A DNA stretch of 64,000 nt from Alloyangia pacifica (GTDB lineage: Bacteria > Pseudomonadota > Alphaproteobacteria > Rhodobacterales > Rhodobacteraceae): contig NZ_FOZW01000008.1 in the NCBI RefSeq assembly GCF_900116195.1, positions 186,001 to 250,000 of the forward strand, written 5' to 3'. Under the pieces are notes generated by a model. It was not told where the DNA came from, made no database searches, and worked only from the letters and a program-made list of their open reading frames with translations. This document shows, in pieces, positions 1 through 8,604 of the stretch (positions are counted from its first letter, which is position 1; each line of letters opens with the position of its first letter). The position numbers and the translations under genes are program-made.

Positions 1-807
1 CGGCAGCTGGAGACCCAGCTCGGCCTCACCCTCTTCGAACGCACCGGACGCCGCCTGCAGCCCACCGCCGAGGCGAAATCGCTCTACGAGGAGATCCGCC
101 CGGTCTTCAGCCTGATGCGCGGCTTCTCGCAGCGTGCCCGCGACATGAAGCTCGGCATGGCCGGCCGCCTCAAGGTAATCGCCACCCCGCCGCTCGGCTA
201 CTCGGTCGCCCCGGTCGCCCTGCGCCGCTTCCTCGATGCGCGGCCCGATGTGTCGGTCGCCTTTGACGTGCGACGGCTGGAACAGGTCAAGGATGCGGTG
301 CAGAGCGGCCAGGCCGACATCGGCCTCGCCATCGACCACGACCGGCAGGCGGCGGTGAACGTCGACGTCCTGCAGCGCGCCCACATGGTGGCGTTGGTGC
401 CGCGCGGCAGCCCGCTCGCCGCCAAGCCCCATCTCACCGCGCTCGACCTGCAGGCCGAGCCGCTGGTCGGTCTTGAGATGGGCTCGAACCTCGGGCAGCT
501 GGTGCGCAAGGCCTACGAGCAGGTCGGCGCCACCTACGCCCCGCGCATCGAGGTGCGCTATTGCGCCACGGCCACGGCGCTGGCCGCGCAGCATCTCGGC
601 GTCACCGTTGTCGATCCCTATTCCGCCACCACCCACGCCAATGACGCGCTGGTCTGCAAGCCCTTCCTGCCCGCCTGCGAGGTGAAGGCGGTGATGTACA
701 CCCGGCGGGGCGTGCCCTACTCGGGCCTGCTGCACAGCTTCATGTCGGACCTGCGCGCCGCCTTCGCCGACAGCGACCTGCTGATTGCCGAGCCGCCGAA
801 GGGCTGA
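1..807 (+). CDS. LysR-family transcriptional regulator, 5' end cut by window edge
   Basis: The reading frame is open from base 1 to the TGA at 805-807. The visible start reads RQLETQLGLTLFERTGRRLQ, which is the end of the LysR winged-helix DNA-binding domain (the LFxR segment), so roughly the first 40-50 residues lie outside the window. The rest is the LysR substrate-binding domain with two alternating alpha/beta lobes. The regulator reads in the same direction as the DapA-like and SDR genes and ends 27 bases before them, so it is probably their local regulator and may be co-transcribed. The inducer cannot be told from sequence. Internal ATG codons such as the one at 115 are not the start because homology continues upstream of them. 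Confidence 0.9.
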   Translation, partial: RQLETQLGLTLFERTGRRLQPTAEAKSLYEEIRPVFSLMRGFSQRARDMKLGMAGRLKVIATPPLGYSVAPVALRRFLDARPDVSVAFDVRRLEQVKDAVQSGQADIGLAIDHDRQAAVNVDVLQRAHMVALVPRGSPLAAKPHLTALDLQAEPLVGLEMGSNLGQLVRKAYEQVGATYAPRIEVRYCATATALAAQHLGVTVVDPYSATTHANDALVCKPFLPACEVKAVMYTRRGVPYSGLLHSFMSDLRAAFADSDLLIAEPPKG

Positions 808-834
808 CCTCTCCATGACCGAAGGACCCAAGCC

Positions 835-1761
835 ATGAGCCTGCTCACCTGCGACGCCCGCGGCGTCTACGTCATCTCCGTCACCCCCTTCACCGATCAG
901 GGCGAGATCGACTGGGACAGCCTCGACCGGGTGGTGGATTTCTACTTCGACAAAGGCGCCGACGGGCTGACAATCCTCGGCATGATGGGCGAGGCACCGA
1001 AGCTGACACAGGCCGAGAGCCGCGCCGTGGCCGAGCGGGTGATCAAGCGCGCCGGCGGCAAGCCGGTGGTGGTGGGCGTCTCGGCCCCCGGCCTCGCCGC
1101 AATTGGCGAGCTGGGCAAGGCCGTGATGGACATGGGCGCGGCGGGCTGCATGGTGACCACGCCGGGCTCGCTGAAGACCGACCCGCAGATCCACGGCTAT
1201 TTCGGTCAGGTGTCGCGGACGCTCGGGGACGGCGTGCCGATCGTGCTGCAGGACTTCCCGCTGGCCACCGGCGTGCAGATCTCCGACGAGGTGCTGGGCC
1301 GGATCATCGACGACATCCCGCAGGTGGTCATGCTCAAGCACGAGGACTGGCCGGGCCTTGCCAAGATCAGCAAGCTGCGCCGTGCCGAGGCCGAAGGCCG
1401 CCGCCGGATCTCGATCCTCTGCGGCAATGGCGGGGTGTTCCTGCCCGAAGAGATGGCACGCGGCGCGGATGGTGCGATGACGGGTTTCGGCTTTCCCGAA
1501 ATGCTGGCAGACGTGGTGCGGCTGGCCGGCGACGGCGACATGGACCGGGCGCAGGACATCTTCGATGCCTACCTGCCGCTGGTGCGCTACGAGCAGCAGC
1601 CGGGCGCCGGGCTGGCGGTGCGCAAATACGTGCTGGCCAAGCGCGGGGCAATCGGCTCGGCGGCGCTGCGCGCGCCGGGCGCGGGACTCACCCCCGAGGC
1701 CATCGCCGAGGTCGAGCGCCTGCTCGCCCGGCAGGAGAAACGACTGAAGGAGCTGAACTGA
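835..1761 (+). CDS. DapA/N-acetylneuraminate-lyase superfamily protein (class I aldolase/lyase or dehydratase)
   Basis: 308 residues, the normal length for dihydrodipicolinate synthase-family TIM barrels. The N-terminal GMMGEAPKLTQAES segment matches the family GxxGE...L..xE motif. The Schiff-base lysine is seen in VVMLKHEDWPG. The usual YNxP tyrosine segment is replaced by LQDFPLATG, so the catalytic tyrosine of true DapA is missing and lysine biosynthesis is unlikely; a catabolic aldolase or dehydratase acting on a keto acid is more plausible (inference). A Shine-Dalgarno GAAGGA precedes the ATG. The stop overlaps the start of the downstream SDR as TGATG, so both belong to one operon with the LysR gene. 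Confidence 0.85.
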   Translation: MSLLTCDARGVYVISVTPFTDQGEIDWDSLDRVVDFYFDKGADGLTILGMMGEAPKLTQAESRAVAERVIKRAGGKPVVVGVSAPGLAAIGELGKAVMDMGAAGCMVTTPGSLKTDPQIHGYFGQVSRTLGDGVPIVLQDFPLATGVQISDEVLGRIIDDIPQVVMLKHEDWPGLAKISKLRRAEAEGRRRISILCGNGGVFLPEEMARGADGAMTGFGFPEMLADVVRLAGDGDMDRAQDIFDAYLPLVRYEQQPGAGLAVRKYVLAKRGAIGSAALRAPGAGLTPEAIAEVERLLARQEKRLKELN

Positions 1762-2510
1762 TGGATCTGGGACTGAAGGGCAAGACGGCGCTGGTGCTCG
1801 GCGCGAGCCGCGGCCTCGGCGCGGCAAGCGCCACGCTGCTGGCCGCCGAGGGCGCGCATGTGATCGCCGCCTCGCGCAGCGGTGACGCCCCGGCGGAGGG
1901 CATGGAGGGGCTGAAGCTCGACCTCTCGGATGCGGCCAGCGTCGCGGCGCTGATCGAACGGCTCGCCGAGCAGCCGGTCGACATCCTCGTCAACAACTGC
2001 GGCGGCCCTGCCGCCGGACCCGCCAAGGGCCAGAGCAGCGCCGCCTGGCAGGCCGCCTTCGAGGCCATGGCCGCGCCGATCTTCGCGATCACCGACGCCG
2101 CCCTGCCCGGCATGATCGCCAAAGGCTGGGGCCGTGTGGTGACCATCGGCTCCTCGGGCATCGTGCAGCCGATCCCGAACCTCGCGCTCTCGAACGGCGT
2201 GCGCGGCGCGGTGGCGGGCTGGTCGAAAACCCTCGCCGAAGAGGTCGCCCCACATGGCGTGACGGTGAACATGGTCCTGCCGGGGCGCATCGCGACCGAC
2301 CGCCTCGCGCAGCTCGACGGGATCAAGGCCGATAAGACCGGCGCCTCGCTCGATGCGGTGCAGGAAGCCAGCCGCAAGACCATCCCCACGGGCCGCTACG
2401 GTACGCCCGAGGAGTTCGGCGCAATGGTCACCTTCCTGTGCTCGGCGCAGGCCGCCTATGTCACCGGCTCGATGATCCGCGTCGACGGCGGCATGATCCG
2501 CGGGATGTGA
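1761..2510 (+). CDS. atypical short-chain dehydrogenase/reductase
   Basis: 249 residues with the classical SDR Rossmann start GASRGLGAAS near residue 14 and the NNCGG motif corresponding to NNAG. The serine pair SS is present in the active-site strand, but the expected YxxxK is replaced by LSNGVRG, so both catalytic tyrosine and lysine are absent. SDR subfamilies annotated as beta-ketoacyl reductase-like but lacking the tyrosine are known. The C-terminal VTGSMIRVDGGMIRGM is the usual end of the fold. It starts inside the stop codon of the DapA-like gene, which suggests translational coupling. The protein may act through a non-standard proton donor or have a non-catalytic role; the substrate is not known. 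Confidence 0.85.
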   Translation: MDLGLKGKTALVLGASRGLGAASATLLAAEGAHVIAASRSGDAPAEGMEGLKLDLSDAASVAALIERLAEQPVDILVNNCGGPAAGPAKGQSSAAWQAAFEAMAAPIFAITDAALPGMIAKGWGRVVTIGSSGIVQPIPNLALSNGVRGAVAGWSKTLAEEVAPHGVTVNMVLPGRIATDRLAQLDGIKADKTGASLDAVQEASRKTIPTGRYGTPEEFGAMVTFLCSAQAAYVTGSMIRVDGGMIRGM

Positions 2511-2704
2511 GCCGAAGGCCCAGCCGGAACGAGGCGCGCAGCGCCGCCGGCCAGCGGCCGACCGCCCCCCGGGCGGCCGGTTTGGTGGGGGCAACGCGCG
2601 ATCATCCGTCCGGCGGAACGTCACGATAAAGCGCCCGGCCACTCATGTCAGGCGCGGCAGCCCGCGGTCGTCCGCTGGCCTCTGTCGCACCCAGACCCAA
2701 AAGC

Positions 2705-2738
2705 AGACCACCCGGGCAGCTTCCTGCCCGGGTGGTCT
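2705..2738 (-). terminator. rho-independent terminator of the dpp-type operon
   Basis: A perfect 15-bp inverted repeat (arm AGACCACCCGGGCAG) with a four-base loop. On the minus strand it is followed by GCTTTTG, and it lies 24 bases beyond the stop of the last minus-strand transporter gene. It may also slow transcription arriving from the SDR side, but there is no T run on the plus strand. Confidence 0.8.
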
Positions 2739-2761
2739 CATCTCTCGGAAATGCCCCTGCC

Positions 2762-3562
2762 CTATCCGGCGGAGCGCTGCGCCTCGCCCATGCCCTCGTG
2801 CCCCGCAGAGCGCAGCGCGCTGTCGAGCAGGTGGCGGGTGTAGGGGTGCTGCGCGTCGAGCTTGCGCATCGCGTCCACTTCCAGCGTTTCGACGATCTCG
2901 CCGGTCTGCATGACCGCCACACGGTCGCACATGTGGCCGATGACACCGAGATCGTGGCTGACCATCAGGTATGTCAGGCCGAACTCGGAGCGCAGGTCCG
3001 ACAACAGGTTGAGGATCTCGGCCTGCACCGACACGTCGAGCGCCGAGGTCGGCTCGTCGAGCAGCAGCACCTTGGGCTCGGGCGCCAGCGCGCGGGCAAT
3101 CGCCACGCGCTGCCGCTGACCGCCCGAGAGCTGGTGCGGGTAGCGGAAGCGGAAGCCGCCCCCCAGACCCACCTGCTCGAGCAGCCGGTCGATGCGCGCA
3201 TCGACCCCGTCCTTGATGCCGTGCAGCGCCAGCGTCTCGCTCAGCACCCGGTCTACGGTCTGCCGCGGATGCAGCGAGGCGTAGGGATCCTGAAACACCA
3301 TCTGCACCCGGCGGTAGAACTCTTTCGACCGCCCGAGGCGCTGCAGGCTCTCGCCGCCGACGCTCATCGTGCCGTGCCAGTCCGGCACCAGCCCGACCAG
3401 CGCGCGCAACACCGTCGACTTGCCCGAGCCGGATTCGCCGACGAGGCCGTAGCTCTCGCCCTGCGCCACGTTGAGGTCGATCCCGTGCACCACGCGGGTG
3501 CGCTCGGGACCGTCGCCGAAGAAGACCTCCAGCCCTTCGATCTGAATCTCTGGCTGGCTCAT
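2762..3562 (-). CDS. peptide/opine ABC transporter ATP-binding protein (DppF type)
   Basis: 266 residues. Walker A GESGSGKS at about 42-49, signature LSGGQRQR at 145, Walker B LLLDEPTSALD at 166 and the switch histidine in VSHD near 203. This is the second ATPase of an oligopeptide-type importer. Last gene of a five-gene minus-strand operon; its ATG overlaps the stop of the upstream ATPase gene (ATGA). It lacks the long cysteine-containing C-terminal OppD/F extension (GCxFxxRC) seen in the other ATPases in this window, ending soon after the HPYTRHLLDS segment. The cargo cannot be assigned from the ATPase. Confidence 0.9.
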   Translation of the reverse strand: MSQPEIQIEGLEVFFGDGPERTRVVHGIDLNVAQGESYGLVGESGSGKSTVLRALVGLVPDWHGTMSVGGESLQRLGRSKEFYRRVQMVFQDPYASLHPRQTVDRVLSETLALHGIKDGVDARIDRLLEQVGLGGGFRFRYPHQLSGGQRQRVAIARALAPEPKVLLLDEPTSALDVSVQAEILNLLSDLRSEFGLTYLMVSHDLGVIGHMCDRVAVMQTGEIVETLEVDAMRKLDAQHPYTRHLLDSALRSAGHEGMGEAQRSAG

Positions 3563-4416
3563 AGCATCGCACTCACGGAAGGAGCCTCGCGCCAGGCCGG
3601 GTCGCGCTGCAGCGCCTCCAGCCGCGGCCGGGGCCGTTCGAGATCGGGGACCGAGTTCAGCAGTCCCAGCGTGTAGGGGTGTTTCGCCTCGTGCAGCTTG
3701 CCTGCCTCGCAGACCTCGACGATCCGCCCGGCGTACATTACCGCCACCCGGTCGCAGAAGCCGGCGACGAGGTTAAGATCGTGGCTGATGAAGATCAGCC
3801 CCATGCCGCGCTCGCGCACCAGCCTGTCCATGATCTCCAGCACCTGCAGCTGCACCGACACGTCGAGCGCCGAGGTGGGCTCGTCGGCGATCAGGATCTC
3901 GGGGTTGGGGATCAGCATCATGGCGATCATGATGCGCTGGCCCATGCCGCCCGAAACCTCGTGCGGATAGAGCTTCATCACCCGCTCCGGCTCGCGGATC
4001 GCCACGGCGTCGAGCATTTCCAGCGCGCGCTTGTAGGCCTCGGCCTTGCCGACCTTCTCATGCGTGCGCAGCGCCTCGATGATCTGGTCGCCGACGGTCA
4101 TCACCGGGTTCAGCGAGTATTTCGGATCCTGCATGATCATCGAGATATGCTTGCCCCGGATCGCCCGCATCCGCTTCGGCGAGGCATCGAGCAGGCTCTC
4201 GCCCTGCATCTCCAGCCGGTCCGCCGTCACCTCGCCCGGCTTGCGGATGAGGCCGAGGATCGCCCGGCCGGTCATCGACTTGCCGGAGCCGGACTCACCG
4301 ACGATCCCCAGACGCTCCTTGCCGAGCGAGAGAGAGATCCCCCGCACCGCCTCGAAGGTCCCGGAGCGCGTCGGAAAGCGCACCGAGAGGTTCTCGATAT
4401 CCAGAAGATTGCTCAT
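3559..4416 (-). CDS. peptide/opine ABC transporter ATP-binding protein (DppD type)
   Basis: 285 residues from the ATG at 4416. A longer open frame extends upstream, but this ATG overlaps the stop of the permease gene as ATGA and starts the canonical MSNLLDIENLSVRF sequence. Walker A GESGSGKS at about 40-47, Walker B ILIADEPTSALD, H-loop ISHD. The signature reads VSGGMGQR instead of LSGGMRQR. The C terminus has the HPYTLGLLNSVPDL segment typical of this family. It forms the ATPase pair with the next gene. Confidence 0.9.
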   Translation of the reverse strand: MSNLLDIENLSVRFPTRSGTFEAVRGISLSLGKERLGIVGESGSGKSMTGRAILGLIRKPGEVTADRLEMQGESLLDASPKRMRAIRGKHISMIMQDPKYSLNPVMTVGDQIIEALRTHEKVGKAEAYKRALEMLDAVAIREPERVMKLYPHEVSGGMGQRIMIAMMLIPNPEILIADEPTSALDVSVQLQVLEIMDRLVRERGMGLIFISHDLNLVAGFCDRVAVMYAGRIVEVCEAGKLHEAKHPYTLGLLNSVPDLERPRPRLEALQRDPAWREAPSVSAML

Positions 4417-5345
4417 TTGCCGGCCTCCTTCGGATCGAGCACGTCGCGCAGACCGTCGCCGATCAGGTTGAAGGCGAGCGAGATGGCGAAGATGGCGAGA
4501 CCGGGGATGGTGGCCACCCACCAGTAGTCGAGGATGTACTTGCGCCCCTCCGAGATCATCGCGCCCCATTCCGGGCTCGGCGGTTGTGCGCCAAGGCCGA
4601 GGAAGCCGAGACCCGCGGCGGTGAGGATGATCCCCGCCATGTCGAGCGTCACCCGGATGACCAGTGACGAGATGCACAGTGGCCAGACGTGGCGCGTGAT
4701 GATCCGCAGCGGCCCGGCACCCTGCAGGCGGATGGCGTGGATGAAGTCCGAGTTGCGGATGGTCAGCGTCTCGGCCCGGGCGATCCGCGCATAGGGCGGC
4801 CAGGCGGTGAGCGAGATCGCCAGCACCGCGTTCTCGATCCCCGCCCCCAGCGCCGCCACGAAGGCCAGCGCGAGGATCAGCCGCGGGAAGGCGAGGAAGA
4901 TATCGGTGATGCGCATCAGCACGGTATCGACCCAGCCGCCGAAATAGCCCGCGGTGGTGCCGATGATCAGCCCCAGCAGCGGCGCCACCAGCGCCACCAG
5001 CAGCACGATGTAGATCGAGATCCGCGCGCCGTAGAGCAGGCGCGAGTAGATGTCCCGGCCAAGGCTGTCGGTGCCGAAGATATGCCCCTCCCAGCCCGGC
5101 GGCTTGAGCCGCGCGCCGAGGTCCTGCACGAAGGGATTGTCGGTGGCCAGCAGCGGCGCGAAGATCGCCGCCAGCACCAGCAGGGTCAGCACGATCAGGC
5201 CGAGCGAGGTCAGCTTGTTGGACGTCAGTTTCAGCCAGCCCTGGTACCAGGCAGCGGCGCGCGCCTGTCCGCGGGACTGCGGCGTATCGCTCAGCAGCCA
5301 GGCCTTCAGGCCCGGCTTGGCGTCGGTAGGTGTGTGCGAGGTCAT
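4413..5345 (-). CDS. peptide/opine ABC transporter permease (DppC type)
   Basis: 310 residues from MTSHTPTD at 5345, chosen because it overlaps the stop of the preceding permease gene (ATGA); an in-frame ATG 18 codons upstream lies inside that gene. N-terminal transmembrane helix (LGLIVLTLLVLAAIFAPLLA), the FGTDSLGRDIYSRLLYGAR segment typical of DppC/OppC, and further hydrophobic helices with the EAA loop before the last pair. It is an inner-membrane permease that pairs with the DppB-type protein encoded just upstream. Confidence 0.9.
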   Translation of the reverse strand: MTSHTPTDAKPGLKAWLLSDTPQSRGQARAAAWYQGWLKLTSNKLTSLGLIVLTLLVLAAIFAPLLATDNPFVQDLGARLKPPGWEGHIFGTDSLGRDIYSRLLYGARISIYIVLLVALVAPLLGLIIGTTAGYFGGWVDTVLMRITDIFLAFPRLILALAFVAALGAGIENAVLAISLTAWPPYARIARAETLTIRNSDFIHAIRLQGAGPLRIITRHVWPLCISSLVIRVTLDMAGIILTAAGLGFLGLGAQPPSPEWGAMISEGRKYILDYWWVATIPGLAIFAISLAFNLIGDGLRDVLDPKEAGK

Positions 5346-6406
5346 TTGGCCCTCGGATCGAAGAAGCGGTAGAGAAGGTCCGAGAAGATGTTGATGCACA
5401 CGAAGATCGTTCCGATCACGACGGTGCCCCCAAGGACCGAGGCCATGTCATTGGCCAAGAGCGAGGTGGTGATGTAGCTGCCGATGCCGGGCCACGCGAA
5501 GATGATTTCGGTCAGCACCGAGCCTTCGAGCAGGTTGGCATAGGCCAGCGCGATCACTGTGATGAGCTGGATGGCGATGTTGCGGAAGGCGTGGCGCCAG
5601 ACCACGTGCCACTCGCTCAGCCCCTTCACCCGCGCAGTGATGACATATTCCGAGTTCAGCTGTTCGAGCATGAAGCTGCGGGTCATCCGGCTGATGTAGG
5701 CAAGGCTGAAATAGCCCAGCAGGCAGGCCGGCAGAACGATATGCGACAGCGCGTCCTTGAACACGTCCCAGTCGCCTTCGATGAGCGCATCGACAAGCAA
5801 GAGACCGGTTCGCGTCGGCACCAGCCCCTCGTAGAACACCCCGAGCCGCCCGGGCCCGGCCACCCATCCGAGGATGCCGTAGAAGATCAGCAGGCCCATC
5901 AGGCCGAGCCAGAAGATCGGCATCGAATAGCCGACAAGGCCGATCAGCCGCGAAAGCTGGTCGATCCAGCTGCCGCGGTAGACCGCGGCCAGAACGCCGA
6001 GCGGAACGCCGAGGACAACGCCGAGAAGCGTGCCCAGCGTGGCGAGTTCCAGCGTGGCGGGGAATACGCGCGCAATGTCCTCGGCCACCGGCTTGCCGGT
6101 GCGGATCGAGGTGCCGAAATCGCCCTGCAGCACGTCTCCGACATAGATGCCGAACTGCACGATCAGCGGCTTGTCGAGACCCAGCTCAAGGTAGACCTGG
6201 TCGTATTGCGCCTGAGAGGCGCGCTCGCCGATGACCGCGAGCACGGGGTCGATCGGCATCACTCGGCCGATCATGAAGGTGACGAAGAGCAGACCCAGCA
6301 GGGTGATCGCCACGGTGAAGGCAAGGCTGACGAATTTTTTCAGCCAGTTCGGCGGGAAGGAGGACGCGGCGCGCCCTCCCCCGGTGTTGGTTGTCGCTTG
6401 AGTCAC
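5342..6406 (-). CDS. peptide/opine ABC transporter permease (DppB type)
   Basis: 354 residues, slightly longer than most DppB proteins because of an N-terminal extension of about 20 residues rich in Gly, Ala, Ser and Thr. The first helix (LAFTVAITLLGLLFVTFMIGRVMP) is followed by the family segment LGLDKPLIVQFGIYVGDVLQGDFGTS and the EAA-loop region ITARVKGLSEWHVVWRHAFRN. The WPGIGSYI segment near the C terminus is typical. It is separated by four bases from the binding-protein gene and overlaps the following permease. Confidence 0.9.
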   Translation of the reverse strand: MTQATTNTGGGRAASSFPPNWLKKFVSLAFTVAITLLGLLFVTFMIGRVMPIDPVLAVIGERASQAQYDQVYLELGLDKPLIVQFGIYVGDVLQGDFGTSIRTGKPVAEDIARVFPATLELATLGTLLGVVLGVPLGVLAAVYRGSWIDQLSRLIGLVGYSMPIFWLGLMGLLIFYGILGWVAGPGRLGVFYEGLVPTRTGLLLVDALIEGDWDVFKDALSHIVLPACLLGYFSLAYISRMTRSFMLEQLNSEYVITARVKGLSEWHVVWRHAFRNIAIQLITVIALAYANLLEGSVLTEIIFAWPGIGSYITTSLLANDMASVLGGTVVIGTIFVCINIFSDLLYRFFDPRAK

Positions 6407-6410
6407 GGGC

Positions 6411-8027
6411 TTACTTCGTCACGACCCAGTAGGACACCGCGGTGGTTGCGCCACCGGCCACGAAGTGCTCGACGCCGTCCTGCATCGCGTTCTGCTCGAT
6501 CTGCTGGAACATGATGCCGAAGGGGCTGGTCGCCATGTGCTCGCGCTGCAGCTCGCGGTACATCTCCGCGCGCTTCTCGCTGTCCTGCTCGACCACGGCC
6601 GCGAGGGTCTCGTTGCTCATGTCGGGCAGCGCCCAGGCGTTGCGCCAGGCCAGAAGGCCGGTGGCGCCCGCCTCATCCGAGTTGTCGGGGTTGTAGGCGA
6701 AGGTGCCGGCGTTGGTGTTGGGGTCGGGGTAGTCCGGGCCCCAGGCGCCGAGGTAGATGTCGTGCTCGCGGGCACGGTAGGTGTCCAGCGTCTGCGCGCC
6801 GGTGCCGACGATCATCTCGACGTTGATGCCGATCTGGCCCCAGGTGTTCTGCAGCGACTGGCCGATGTCGATCCGGTCCTGCGCATCACGCACGTTGATG
6901 GTGATGTCGAAGCCCTCGGGGTAGCCCGCTTCCGCCAGCAGCGCCTTGGCCTTCTCGATGTCGAAGCTGTAGGGCAGATCGTCGATCGCGCCCATGAAGG
7001 TCTTCGGCAGGAACGCCTGGTGGTTGATGTACTGGCCCTTCAGGAAGCTGTCCTGCATGCCGGTGTAATCGGTGGCGAACTTCATCGCCTCGAGCACCTT
7101 CGGGTTCGACAGCATCTCGTTCTTCTGGTTGGCCGACCAGTACATCAAGCGGCCGCGCAGCTCGTCGACGACCTTGACGCTGTCGACCGACTCGAGACCG
7201 GCCACGTCCTCGGGCGAGAGGTTGCGGGCGATGTCCACGTCACCGCGCTCCAGCTGCAGGCGCTGGGTGGCGCTTTCCTGGATGTGCTGCACGATCACGC
7301 GCTTCATCGCCGGTGCGTCGCCGGGGTATTCCGGGTTGAGATCCAGCGTGTAGCTCTCGTCGGGCTTCCAGGAGGCCAGCTTGTAGGGGCCCGAACCGGC
7401 GGTGTTGTCGCGCAGCCAGGCATTGCCCATGTCGCCGTCGACCTCATTGGCCATCACGGTTTCCATGTCGACGATGCCGCCGATGGTCGCTGCAAGGCAG
7501 TTCAGCACGAAGGACACGGCGTAGGCCTTGTCGAGCTTCAGCACGAGGGTCTTCTCGTCGGGCGCGACGATGGTCTCCTCGGCGTTTTCCGGCGTGAAGC
7601 CGAACTGCGTCAGGATGAACGACGGGGTCTTGTTGAGCATCACCGCGCGGCGCAGCGAGAACTCGGCGTCCTTGGCGGTCACCGGGTTGCCCGAGGCGAA
7701 GACGTGGCCGTCGGCCATGGTGAAAGTGATCTGGGTGCCGTCTTCGGACACTTCCCAGCTTTCTGCCAGCGCGGGCTGGAAGCCGGCGTCAAGGTCCATC
7801 GGGTCGAAGTCGACCAGCGCCTCGTAGACGTTGCGGCTGATGTCGGCACCGGTGAACTCGAAGCTCTCGGCCGGGTCCATGGTCTTGATGTCGTCGATGC
7901 GCTGCGCGATCACCAGCATGTTCGGCGGCGTCTCCGCCTGCGCGGTCAGCGCGGTGCTGGACAGCAGCGCCGCGGTCAGCAGTGCCGCACCAATGCGCAT
8001 GGTCCGCGACGGGGTGTGTCGGGTCAT
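6411..8027 (-). CDS. ABC transporter substrate-binding protein, family 5 (DppA/OppA type)
   Basis: 538 residues from MTRHTPSRTM at 8027, preceded on the minus strand by a GGGAGAC ribosome-binding site. A Sec signal peptide is clear: basic start, hydrophobic stretch 12-28, likely cleavage after AQA at 31. The mature part has the SBP_bac_5 features: VIAQRIDDIKTMDPAESFE, ITFTMADGHVFASGNPVTAKDAEF, DNTAGSGPYKLASW, and a C-terminal EHMATSPFGIMFQ region. First gene of the operon, encoding the periplasmic receptor. Family members carry di- and oligopeptides, opines, nickel complexes or sugar oligomers; no residue pattern here decides which. Confidence 0.9.
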   Translation of the reverse strand: MTRHTPSRTMRIGAALLTAALLSSTALTAQAETPPNMLVIAQRIDDIKTMDPAESFEFTGADISRNVYEALVDFDPMDLDAGFQPALAESWEVSEDGTQITFTMADGHVFASGNPVTAKDAEFSLRRAVMLNKTPSFILTQFGFTPENAEETIVAPDEKTLVLKLDKAYAVSFVLNCLAATIGGIVDMETVMANEVDGDMGNAWLRDNTAGSGPYKLASWKPDESYTLDLNPEYPGDAPAMKRVIVQHIQESATQRLQLERGDVDIARNLSPEDVAGLESVDSVKVVDELRGRLMYWSANQKNEMLSNPKVLEAMKFATDYTGMQDSFLKGQYINHQAFLPKTFMGAIDDLPYSFDIEKAKALLAEAGYPEGFDITINVRDAQDRIDIGQSLQNTWGQIGINVEMIVGTGAQTLDTYRAREHDIYLGAWGPDYPDPNTNAGTFAYNPDNSDEAGATGLLAWRNAWALPDMSNETLAAVVEQDSEKRAEMYRELQREHMATSPFGIMFQQIEQNAMQDGVEHFVAGGATTAVSYWVVTK

Positions 8028-8361
8028 GGTCGTCTCCCTGAAGTTTCTTGGTCTCATGCCGCGCCCTCCGGCGCCGCTTCCGCCAATCTCCTCATCCCGA
8101 AGGCGGTTCAAACAGGCTTCGCAGCGTCACGGGGCGCGATTGCGAGAGGTTCGGCCAGTTTTTCGCTCGTGTCGATCATTTTTTGATCAAATGGGAAAAT
8201 CCTAGGGTGGTGTCGTGGCGTCAAAATTCTACCTAAGGTAGCTTTTTGTACAGCGCATTCGCGCAAGATTATGTCTCGCCTGACATTTCGACTCCCCCCG
8301 CCCGCCGCCAGCGCAGCCGAATGACCAAGCGTCACGCCCAGACGGCCCCTGACCCCGCCTC
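8028..8361. other. intergenic region between dpp-type operon and SCO1-like remnant
   Basis: No convincing gene on either strand. It holds the candidate promoter/operator described for the minus-strand operon and a comparatively AT-rich segment around 8160-8260 that stands out from the GC-rich surroundings. The short reading frames here are overlaps with no family resemblance. Confidence 0.6.
8182..8224 (-). promoter_or_regulatory. candidate promoter and operator of the dpp-type operon
   Basis: On the minus strand TTGACG (plus 8219-8224) is a good -35 box and lies about 190 bases before the binding-protein start. A 10-bp perfect palindrome TTTGATCAAA (8182-8191), itself overlapping an inverted GATCA/TGATC pair, sits where the -10/+1 region would be, which suits a repressor site. 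The -10 box is weak (GATTTT or TAGGAT), so this is an inference from spacing and symmetry. Confidence 0.35.
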
Positions 8362-8604
8362 ATGACCAAGGAACACCGTTTCGCCCTCGGCCTGACCGGG
8401 CCGCCCCACGCACTGCTCCCGGTCCTGCCGCGGCTCGACACCAACAGCGCGGCGTTGCTCGGGCGCGGCGACGCGCAGCTGACCGCCGCCGACGGCACCG
8501 GCTCAAGAGAACCCAACCTGAAGGGTGCGCCCTCGGCGGTCTTCCTCGGCTTCACCCATTGCCCCGGGGTCTGCCAGACAACCCCGGACGACATCGCGAC
8601 CTGA
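8362..8604 (+). pseudogene. truncated SCO1/SenC-family copper chaperone remnant
   Basis: The 80-codon frame carries a recognisable SCO1/SenC thioredoxin-like core: LLGRGDAQLTAADGTG, LKGAPSAVFLGFTHCPGVCQ with the copper-binding CxxxC, then TTPDDIA. SCO1 proteins are about 190-220 residues with a further conserved histidine and a VDPxxDxP segment; the frame stops (TGA) right after the CxxxC. A downstream stretch near 8770-8800 can be read in another frame as TPVYLDP, similar to the HTPxxYLxDP segment of SCO1, which suggests a decayed rather than a naturally short gene. Full SCO1 delivers copper to cytochrome oxidase; this fragment is unlikely to be functional. Confidence 0.6.

Noticed and set aside
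2645-3676. 343-codon plus-strand frame opposite the first ATPase gene
   Set aside because: Antisense shadow that also reads through the operon terminator.
6465-8186. 573-codon plus-strand frame opposite the binding-protein gene
   Set aside because: Antisense shadow; the minus strand has a signal peptide and family motifs.
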